From an uncultured Paracoccaceae bacterium (GTDB lineage: Bacteria > Pseudomonadota > Alphaproteobacteria > Rhodobacterales > Rhodobacteraceae), in assembly GCA_937883775.1 (NCBI GenBank), contig CAKZXZ010000242.1, forward strand, positions 1-45,306: a DNA stretch of 45,306 nt, in the 5' to 3' direction. The notes under the pieces are model-generated. The model saw nothing but the letters and a program-made list of their open reading frames with translations, made no database searches and was not told the DNA's origin. A program made the position numbers and the translations under genes. Below, in pieces: positions 38,920 through 45,306 of the stretch. The stretch's first letter is position 1. Each line of letters starts with the position of its first letter.

Positions 38920-41811
38920 ATGCTGAGAGAGGCGTTAAAAGACTGTTTTTCAGGGGAAATCCTGGATGATGCGTTCTCGCGTGGCCGCTATTCGACCGAC
39001 GCTTCGATCTACCAGATGATGCCAGCCGCGGTGGCGATTCCACGCTCCAAAGACGATATTTCCGCCGCTTTGAGTGCCGCGCGCAGCGAGGGCATTCCGG
39101 TGACCGGGCGTGGTGGCGGCACCTCGCAATGCGGTCAGACGGTCAATTCCGGCCTCATCCTCGACAATTCGCGGCACTTCAATCGCATCCTTGAAATTGA
39201 TGTCGAAGGCCGCCGTGCGGTTGTTGAACCCGGCGTTGTGCTCGACGAGCTGAACCGCGCTCTCAAACCGCACGGGCTGTGGTTCCCCGTCGATGTCTCG
39301 ACCGCGTCGCGCGCGACCATTGGCGGGATGGCGGCGAACAATTCATGCGGTGGGCGCTCATTGCGCTATGGCACCATGCGCTCGAACGTACGCGCGATCG
39401 AGGCGATCCTCGCAGATGGCACCGACGCGCGCTTCGGCGAGGTCGCGCAAGGCACGCTGATGAACCACCCTGCTCAGGCCATTCTGGACGACATGCTGCA
39501 GATTGGCGCTCAGCATGGTGATCTGATCGACACCCGCTTTCCCAAGCTAAACCGCCGTGTCGGCGGCTATAACATCGACGCGCTGGTGCCCAATGGCGCG
39601 CCGATGAACCTGTCGCATCTGCTGGTCGGCTCGGAGGGTACGCTGGGCTATTTCACCGCAATCGAGCTGAAGCTCTGGCCGCTGGTGGGCGAACGCGTTC
39701 TGGCTGTGTGTCACTTCCCAAGCTTTTATCAGGCGATGGATGCGACCCAGCATCTGGTCGCGCTTGATCCGCTCTCGGTCGAGCTGGTTGATAACACCAT
39801 GATCGGCCTCTCGCGCCAGATCCCCATGTTCAAACGCACCATCGAAGCGTTTGTCGAAGGCGCCCCCGCCGCCCTTTTGCTGGTTGAGTTCGACGAAGGC
39901 ACCGCCGAGGCCAACGCCCGCAAACTCGCCGAGATTGACACGCTGATGGGCGATCTGGGGTTTTCCTGGAGCGGCACCGACGGGGCCTGGGGCGGGGTGA
40001 AACCGATCACCGATCAGCGCTTGCAAGGCCAGATCGCCGAGGTCCGCAAATCCGGCCTCAACATCATGATGTCGATGAAGCAAGAGGGCAAACCCGTCTC
40101 TTTCGTCGAAGATTGCGCCGTCGCACTGCCCGATCTCGCCGACTACACCGCGCGCCTGACCGAGGTGTTTGAAAAGCACGGCACCCAGGGCACCTGGTAC
40201 GCCCATGCCTCTGTCGGGTGCCTGCATGTGCGCCCTGTGCTGAACCTCAAGCAAGAGGGCGAGGTCAAGAAAATGCGCGCCATCGCCGAAGAGGCTTTTG
40301 CGTTGGTCGCCGAATACAAAGGCTCCCATTCCGGTGAGCATGGCGACGGCATCGTGCGCTCGGAATTTCACGAACGGATGTATGGCACCGAAATCATCGA
40401 TCTGTTCCGCGACGTCAAAAAGCGCTTTGATCCCGACGGCCTTCTGAACCCCGGCAAGATCGTCGATCCGCCGAAAATGGATGATCGCACCCTCTTTCGC
40501 TACAGCCCCGACTACAACGCCGCCCCGCTGCGCACCGCGTTCGATTGGTCGGCCTGGCCGGGTGCGGGCGGCGGCTTTCAAGGCGCGGTCGAGATGTGCA
40601 ACAACAACGGCGCCTGCCGCAAGCTCAGCGGGGGCGCGATGTGCCCGTCCTATCGCGTCACCCGCAACGAACGCGACGCCACGCGCGGGCGCGCCAACAG
40701 CCTGCGCCTTGCGATCACGGGCCAGCTGGGCCCCGATGCGCTCAGCTCGGACGCCATGGCCGAGACGATGAAGTTCTGCGTGTCGTGCAAGGCCTGCAAG
40801 CGCGAATGCCCGACCGGCGTCGACATGGCCCGTATGAAGACCGAAGTGCAGGCCGCGCGGCTGGCCAAACACGGGCTCAGCCTGCATGACCGCCTTGTCG
40901 GCTACCTGCCCCGCTATGCACCCTGGGCGGCGCGCGTTCCGTGGCTGGCCAATCTGCGCAACCGTGTGCCGGGCCTGGCGCGGCTAACCGAAGGTATGAC
41001 CGGCTTTGCCGCCTCGCGCGATCTGCCCGAATGGTCGCCCAAGCCCTTCAAAGACACCGAGTTTGACGATGCCGCCCCCGATGTCATCCTGTTTGCTGAC
41101 GCCTTCAACCGCTATTTTGAGCCTGAAAACCTGCGCGCAGCGGGGCGTGTGCTGCGTGCAGCAGGCCTGAACGTCAAGGTTGCGACCCCGACCAAAGGCA
41201 GCCGCCCGCTCGATTGTGGGCGCACCTTGCTGTCCGTCGGCCTGATCGATGCCGCGCGCGCCGAAGCCGACCGCCTTGTCACCGCGCTGCTGCCCCACGC
41301 CAAAGCAGGCCTGCCGATTGTCGGGCTCGAGCCGTCATCGCTGCTGACCCTGCGCGATGAAATCCCGGCGCTGATAACCGATGGCCGGGCCGACACGGTC
41401 GCCGCGCGCAGCTTTCTGCTGGAAGAATACCTGATCGAACACAAGATCACCCCGCCTCTGCAGGCGCTTGGTCAAAAGATCCTGCTCCACGGGCATTGCC
41501 ATCAAAAGGCTCATCAGGTCATGCCCGACGTGCAAAAAGCCCTTGCCTTGATCCCGCATTGCGAGGTCGAGGTGGTTGAAACAAGTTGTTGCGGGATGGC
41601 CGGGGCTTTCGGCTATGGTCGGGACACGGTAGAGATGTCGCTGAAAATGGCCGAAGCCAATCTTTTGCCAGCCGTGCGGGCGGCCCCGCAGGACACATTG
41701 ATCGTCGCCGATGGAACCTCCTGTCGGCATCAGATTGCAGACGGCACCGGGCGCGACGCGATCCACGTGGCCCGCGTCTTTGAAATGGCTTTACTACAGG
41801 GAAACCGCTGA
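38920..41811 (+). CDS. Fused FAD-linked / Fe-S 2-hydroxyacid dehydrogenase (GlcD-GlcF type fusion, YdiJ-like)
   Basis: A 963-residue fusion. The N-terminal half is a PCMH-type FAD domain (VTGRGGGTSQCGQ at about residues 63-75; GSEGTLGYFTAIELK further on) with an FAD-linked oxidase C-terminal domain (HSGEHGDGIVRSEFH). Then come Fe-S cluster motifs, GACRKLSGGAMCPSY and CVSCKACKRECP (about residues 620-631), and a C-terminal CCG domain (HGHCHQKAHQ, ETSCCGMAGAFGY). This order is that of glycolate oxidase GlcD joined to GlcF, as in YdiJ (D-2-hydroxyglutarate dehydrogenase). It oxidises a D-2-hydroxy acid to the 2-oxo acid and passes electrons to the membrane chain. The adjacent glyoxylate-type aminotransferase favours glycolate, but D-lactate or D-2-hydroxyglutarate are possible. 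Confidence 0.9.
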   Translation: MLREALKDCFSGEILDDAFSRGRYSTDASIYQMMPAAVAIPRSKDDISAALSAARSEGIPVTGRGGGTSQCGQTVNSGLILDNSRHFNRILEIDVEGRRAVVEPGVVLDELNRALKPHGLWFPVDVSTASRATIGGMAANNSCGGRSLRYGTMRSNVRAIEAILADGTDARFGEVAQGTLMNHPAQAILDDMLQIGAQHGDLIDTRFPKLNRRVGGYNIDALVPNGAPMNLSHLLVGSEGTLGYFTAIELKLWPLVGERVLAVCHFPSFYQAMDATQHLVALDPLSVELVDNTMIGLSRQIPMFKRTIEAFVEGAPAALLLVEFDEGTAEANARKLAEIDTLMGDLGFSWSGTDGAWGGVKPITDQRLQGQIAEVRKSGLNIMMSMKQEGKPVSFVEDCAVALPDLADYTARLTEVFEKHGTQGTWYAHASVGCLHVRPVLNLKQEGEVKKMRAIAEEAFALVAEYKGSHSGEHGDGIVRSEFHERMYGTEIIDLFRDVKKRFDPDGLLNPGKIVDPPKMDDRTLFRYSPDYNAAPLRTAFDWSAWPGAGGGFQGAVEMCNNNGACRKLSGGAMCPSYRVTRNERDATRGRANSLRLAITGQLGPDALSSDAMAETMKFCVSCKACKRECPTGVDMARMKTEVQAARLAKHGLSLHDRLVGYLPRYAPWAARVPWLANLRNRVPGLARLTEGMTGFAASRDLPEWSPKPFKDTEFDDAAPDVILFADAFNRYFEPENLRAAGRVLRAAGLNVKVATPTKGSRPLDCGRTLLSVGLIDAARAEADRLVTALLPHAKAGLPIVGLEPSSLLTLRDEIPALITDGRADTVAARSFLLEEYLIEHKITPPLQALGQKILLHGHCHQKAHQVMPDVQKALALIPHCEVEVVETSCCGMAGAFGYGRDTVEMSLKMAEANLLPAVRAAPQDTLIVADGTSCRHQIADGTGRDAIHVARVFEMALLQGNR

Positions 41812-41812
41812 C

Positions 41813-42469
41813 ATGAACCTGTCCACCCCACTCTCCCGACCCTCCCTTCACGAAGAACTGGTCACGCGATTGCGGCAAGCCATTGTCGACGGCACCCTGC
41901 AACCGCAAGCCAAGGTGCCCGAGCGTGAGTTATGCGAACAGCTGGGCGTGTCCCGCACGCCGCTGCGCGAAGCGCTCAAGGTGCTGGCCAATGAAGGGCT
42001 GATCGTTCTTGAATCCAACCGCGGCGCGCGCGTGTCGAACGTCACCATGGAAGAGCTTGAAGCCGCGTTTCCCGTTGTCGCCGCTTTGGAAGGCCTTGCG
42101 GGTGAACTGGCCTGCGCCAAGGCCAGCGATGCCGAAATCGACCAGCTTGTCGCCCGGCATCATGATATGTTCCGCTGTTACGAGAACGGTGACAGGCCCG
42201 GCTATTTCAAAGCCAATCGCGATATCCACAACACGCTTTTTGAGGCGGCGCGCAATCCCGTGCTGAGCCAGCATTACACGATGGTCTCCTCCAAGGTCGA
42301 ACGCGCCCGGCTTTTGGCGAACGTCTCTGACAGCCGCTGGGCCCAAGCGGTCGAGGAACATCGCGGCCTTCTCAAGGCCATTCAGGCGCGCGATGGCGCC
42401 CGTCTTTCGGCGCTGCTGAACACTCATCTGAACAACAAGTTTGCTGCGCTGAAAAAGGCGATTGAATGA
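41813..42469 (+). CDS. GntR-family regulator with FCD domain
   Basis: A 218-residue FadR-subfamily regulator. The winged helix-turn-helix occupies about residues 12-75 (PERELCEQLGVSRTPLREAL, KVLANEGLIVLESNRGARVS); the C-terminal FCD helical domain follows with NRDIHNTLFEAARNPVLSQH and EEHRGLLKAIQARDG, where His and acidic residues bind a metal that helps hold the effector acid. It starts 1 nt after the dehydrogenase stop and overlaps the next gene (ATGA), so it is encoded within the operon it most likely controls. The effector is probably the hydroxy acid or its oxo product. Confidence 0.92.
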   Translation: MNLSTPLSRPSLHEELVTRLRQAIVDGTLQPQAKVPERELCEQLGVSRTPLREALKVLANEGLIVLESNRGARVSNVTMEELEAAFPVVAALEGLAGELACAKASDAEIDQLVARHHDMFRCYENGDRPGYFKANRDIHNTLFEAARNPVLSQHYTMVSSKVERARLLANVSDSRWAQAVEEHRGLLKAIQARDGARLSALLNTHLNNKFAALKKAIE

Positions 42470-43191
42470 CCCTGACCGATTTTAGCGCGGCACTGGTCGC
42501 TGCTTATGAAACCGGGGATCGCGTAACGCCTGAAGGCCCTGTGCCTCAAAGCCATGCGGATGCCTATGCGGTGCAACAAGACGTCATGGCGCGGTTTGGT
42601 CCTGTGGGCGCGTATAAGGTGGCGCGCAAACCCGGTGTTGCGCCGATCATGGCCCCAATCCGTGCGGATCGTATTTTTGTCAGCGATGCCGATGTGCCGA
42701 TTATCGACGCGGCCGGGATCGAGCTTGAAGTGGGTTTTGAAATCCTCTCTGCCATCCCTGCTGGCGCGACCCTTGCGCAGATCACCAAGGCGGTGCGTCC
42801 GCGCCCCGTGATCGAAGTGGTGGATACCCGGATCGCCGGACCTCTGGCTGATGATCCTATTGTGAAACTGGCCGATCAACAGGCCAGCGGTGCGTTGGTG
42901 ATTGGCGCGCCCCTGCCCTCGTGGGATGGTTCGGATTTTACCCGCGTGAACGCACACCTGTCATGCGATGCCACGCCTGTTCTGGAAGGCGCTGCCGATG
43001 TCCCCGCAGGTTCTGCGCTGACCACCGTTCAGACCCTGGCCGAGATGATCGGCGATCATTGCGGGGGGCTGCAGCCCGGCATGTTCGTTATCACCGGCTC
43101 GCTCAACGGGTTGCCGTATTTCCCCATTGGCACCGCTGTGCACGGCCGCATCGATGGTCTGGGCGCGGTGTGTTGCCAGCTTGTGGCCTAG
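42466..43191 (+). CDS. Fumarylacetoacetase/2-oxopent-4-enoate hydratase-family protein
   Basis: A 241-residue protein of the MhpD/FAH fold. GIELEVGFEIL carries the metal-binding Glu residues, VIEVVDTRI and LADQQASGALVIGAPLP form the substrate side, and MIGDHCGGLQPGMFVITGS is the conserved C-terminal block of 2-keto-4-pentenoate hydratases and oxalocrotonate decarboxylases. No meta-cleavage genes are nearby, so its substrate is probably another 2-oxo acid, in keeping with the dehydrogenase operon. It is coupled to the GntR gene by ATGA. Confidence 0.82.
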   Translation: MTLTDFSAALVAAYETGDRVTPEGPVPQSHADAYAVQQDVMARFGPVGAYKVARKPGVAPIMAPIRADRIFVSDADVPIIDAAGIELEVGFEILSAIPAGATLAQITKAVRPRPVIEVVDTRIAGPLADDPIVKLADQQASGALVIGAPLPSWDGSDFTRVNAHLSCDATPVLEGAADVPAGSALTTVQTLAEMIGDHCGGLQPGMFVITGSLNGLPYFPIGTAVHGRIDGLGAVCCQLVA

Positions 43192-43212
43192 CTAAGCCCT
43201 CCCCTGCCCCGC

Positions 43213-44097
43213 TTAGGGTCCTGTCAGGCTGTCCAACAGCATCTGCACGGGGCGTGACAATGCATCCGGCGTGCGCACGGCAATCAGTAGATCACGCTTG
43301 GCCCAGTCCTCGCTCAGGGGCACCATGCTCAATTCACCATCGCGCACGTAAGGCTCGACCGCGCCGTAGGGCAGAATCGCGATGCCCAGCCGGGCCTGCA
43401 CCATGCGCCGCACGCCATCAAAGCTTTGCACCGACACGCGCGTCTTGATGCGCGCCCCCAGCGCCGCTGCCGTCTCCCGCACATGGGTCTGGATCGAGCT
43501 GATATCCTGAAGCCCCACGAAATCCTCTTCCAGCAGGTCTTTCAGCGCAACGCTGTCTTGCCCCACCAGCCAGTGACCGGGCGGTGTGGCCACGACCAGC
43601 GTGTCGCGCCGGTAAGGCAGTGTCGTAACGCCTTTGGGCTGTGTTAGACCCGAAAATATCCCCAGATCGCAATGCCCGCCCCGCACGGCGGCAAGGATTT
43701 CTCCGCTGGTTTGCTCGGCCAGTTCCAGTTGTAGCTCGGGATGCAGCCTGACGAATTCGGCCAGATCTTCGGGCAGAAACTGCGTGATCGCCGAACTGTT
43801 CGCTGCCACCCGGATCGTGCCGCTTTTGCCATCCGCATAGCGCTGCATATCCGCGTCCATCCGCTCGATCATCGTGTCGAGTGTGCGCGCATGGCTCAGC
43901 AGGTCCTGCCCCGCCGCCGTCAGCTCGACCCCGCGCCGTTTGCGATAGAAAAGCGGCGTGCCGATCTGTGCCTCAAGGTCGGAAATGCGTTTGCTGACCG
44001 CCGAGGCCACCATATTGTGCCGCGTCGCCGCCCCGGCGATGGACCCAGTCTGCGCCACTGTCTGAAACAGCTGCAACGTCACCAGATCATGGCGCAT
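43213..44097 (-). CDS. LysR-family transcriptional regulator
   Basis: A 294-residue LysR protein. The N-terminal helix-turn-helix starts MRHDLVTLQLFQTVAQTGSI and continues AGAATRHNMVASAVSKRISD; the effector domain follows (KSGTIRVAANSSAITQFLPE and EQTSGEILAAVRGGHCDLGI). The start at 44097 begins the canonical domain and overlaps the second tctA stop by 11 nt, so it appears to be co-transcribed with that transporter gene, an uncommon order for LysR genes, which usually are divergent from their target. It converges with the hydratase-family gene. Confidence 0.9.
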   Translation of the reverse strand: MRHDLVTLQLFQTVAQTGSIAGAATRHNMVASAVSKRISDLEAQIGTPLFYRKRRGVELTAAGQDLLSHARTLDTMIERMDADMQRYADGKSGTIRVAANSSAITQFLPEDLAEFVRLHPELQLELAEQTSGEILAAVRGGHCDLGIFSGLTQPKGVTTLPYRRDTLVVATPPGHWLVGQDSVALKDLLEEDFVGLQDISSIQTHVRETAAALGARIKTRVSVQSFDGVRRMVQARLGIAILPYGAVEPYVRDGELSMVPLSEDWAKRDLLIAVRTPDALSRPVQMLLDSLTGP

Positions 44098-45306
44098 CGG
44101 CAGCCCGCTTGCGGTCGCGCAGCGCCAGCCAGACCGACAGCGCAAGGAAACCGGCGGTCGCCAGATAAAGCACCACGGAAATCCAACTGGCCACCAACAC
44201 GCCGTAATCCCCACCTGAAATCGACAGCGCCCGGCGCAAGTTATTCTCCATATCCGCGCCCAGCAGCAGACCCAGCACCAGAGGCACCAGCGTGATATCG
44301 AGCTTGCGCAGAACGTAGCCCAACACCCCGAACGCGATCATGATATACAGATCAAAGGTCGAATTGCTGATCGAATAAACCCCGATGAAACTGATCGCGA
44401 CAACCAGCGGCATCAGCGCCCAAGTCGGCACCGCCATCAGACGGGTGAACAAGCCAATCAGCGGCAGGTTCAGCACCAACAGCATCACGTTCGCCATATA
44501 TAGCGACGCAACCAACCCCCAGACCAGATCGGGCTGGCGCTCAAACAGAAGCGGCCCCGGTTGCACGTTCAGCGAAATGAGCATCGCCAGCATCACCGCC
44601 GTGGTCCCCGACCCCGGCACGCCCAGCGACAACATCGGGATCAACGCGCCCGCGCTCGCAGAATTATTCCCCGCCTCAGGCGCCGCGACGCCCTTCGGAT
44701 CGCCCTTGCCAAACGTCCCGCCTTTATTGCTGACCTGCTTCTCAATCGAATAGCTCATGACAGCGCCAAGGGACGCCCCCGCCCCCGGCAAAACCCCCGC
44801 CACAAACCCCACGACAGAGCCGCGCACCGTGGCCCATCCGGTCCCGAAGACGACCTTAAGATCGGGGATCCATGTGTCGAGCTTGATGGCCGCGTCGCGA
44901 TCCTTGATCGTTTTCTCGAGCAGAAACATCAGCTCTGAAATCGCGAAAAGGCCCACCAGCGCGACAATCGGATCAATCCCGTCAAACAAATGAAACGACC
45001 CGCCGGTGTAGCGCGGAATGCCTGTCGCCGGGTCCAACCCGATGGTCGCAATCATCAACCCTATCAGCGCAGAAAGCAGCGTTTTGCGCGGGTCCACGCC
45101 CGCCAGCCCACCGATGGTCGCAAACGCCATCACGTAAAGCGCAAAGTAATCCGCCGGGCCAAAGTAAATCGCCGCCCGCGCCAAAAGCGGCGCAAACAGC
45201 GTCAGCCCCACGATGGCGACAGTCGCCCCCACGAAAGACGCAACGCCCGATATCGCCAGCGCATTCGCCGCCTGCCCCTGCTGCGCCATCGGGTAGCCGT
45301 CCAGCG
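44087..45306 (-). CDS. Second TctA-type TTT transporter subunit, N-terminus outside the window
   Basis: The 405 C-terminal residues of a TctA permease; the visible part begins at the conserved LDGYPMAQQG. It shows PEAGNNSASAGALIPMLSLG and GVPGSGTTAVMLAMLISLNV followed by QPGPLLFERQPD, the family motifs. It is clearly a paralogue of the TctA at 34415-35923 but of a different sequence type. Its TctB and TctC partners would lie beyond the right edge. The C-terminus ends LRDRKRAADAP. Confidence 0.92.
   Translation of the reverse strand, partial: LDGYPMAQQGQAANALAISGVASFVGATVAIVGLTLFAPLLARAAIYFGPADYFALYVMAFATIGGLAGVDPRKTLLSALIGLMIATIGLDPATGIPRYTGGSFHLFDGIDPIVALVGLFAISELMFLLEKTIKDRDAAIKLDTWIPDLKVVFGTGWATVRGSVVGFVAGVLPGAGASLGAVMSYSIEKQVSNKGGTFGKGDPKGVAAPEAGNNSASAGALIPMLSLGVPGSGTTAVMLAMLISLNVQPGPLLFERQPDLVWGLVASLYMANVMLLVLNLPLIGLFTRLMAVPTWALMPLVVAISFIGVYSISNSTFDLYIMIAFGVLGYVLRKLDITLVPLVLGLLLGADMENNLRRALSISGGDYGVLVASWISVVLYLATAGFLALSVWLALRDRKRAADAP

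Noticed and set aside
39547-40887. 446-codon open frame on the minus strand opposite the FAD/Fe-S dehydrogenase
   Set aside because: The plus strand has clear family motifs throughout; the antisense frame has an implausible composition (His/Gly/Arg-rich, no domains) and is a by-product of GC-rich codon use.
43192-43216. Inverted repeat CTAAGC/GCTTAG between the convergent hydratase-family and LysR genes
   Set aside because: Only 6 bp with a 13-nt loop and no T-tract; too weak to call a terminator.

Overview
This GC-rich window comes from an alphaproteobacterium, most likely of the Rhodobacterales/Roseobacter group. The strongest evidence is a complete PhyR-NepR-EcfG general stress response (GSR) locus, a regulatory system confined to Alphaproteobacteria. 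Tripartite tricarboxylate transporters (TTT), a TonB system with two ExbD proteins and a Crp-regulated MATE pump also fit that group. I see no rRNA, tRNA, CRISPR array, insertion sequence or integrase. The genus assignment is inference.

Left part (1-14.4 kb): metals, iron and efflux. It starts with the end of a TonB-dependent receptor, an LCMT-like methyltransferase and a PchR-like AraC regulator, probably an iron/siderophore unit. Next come an RcnR/CsoR-type repressor with a His-rich RcnA-type Ni/Co exporter, then a short CDF metal exporter divergent from a MerR regulator across a textbook 19-bp-spacer promoter. A compact operon follows: periplasmic protein, ExbB, ExbD, ExbD, TonB. An unrecognised membrane protein and a Gly/Asp-rich secreted protein precede a TetR / HlyD / RND efflux unit.

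Middle part (14.5-34.2 kb): a stress island. It carries PRC-barrel, DUF883, holin-like, DUF1328, ExoD, MscS, formate/nitrite-family, MgtC, DUF2945, PLDc_N, topoisomerase IB, MATE, Crp-like, receiver-like, glutamate dehydrogenase, acetolactate synthase, Dps, DUF2254, phospholipase D and CsbD genes, with phyR, nepR, ecfG and a HisKA_2 kinase inside it. Reading the intergenic gaps by eye I found nine perfect matches to the EcfG promoter consensus (GGAAC, 16-17 nt, CGTT) and four one-mismatch matches, nearly all just upstream of stress genes. The phyR/nepR promoters are one 32-bp inverted repeat in which the -10 of each strand lies within the arm holding the -35 of the other. The island therefore looks like a GSR regulon gathered around its own regulators.

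Right part (34.4-45.3 kb): organic-acid catabolism. A TTT transporter (TctC, TctB, TctA) and a class V aminotransferase are divergent from a 963-residue fused FAD/Fe-S 2-hydroxyacid dehydrogenase, a GntR regulator and a FAH/hydratase-family enzyme. A LysR regulator and a second TctA, cut by the window edge, close the region. A plausible reading is uptake of a hydroxy acid, oxidation to a 2-oxo acid such as glyoxylate, then transamination; the substrate cannot be read from the sequence.
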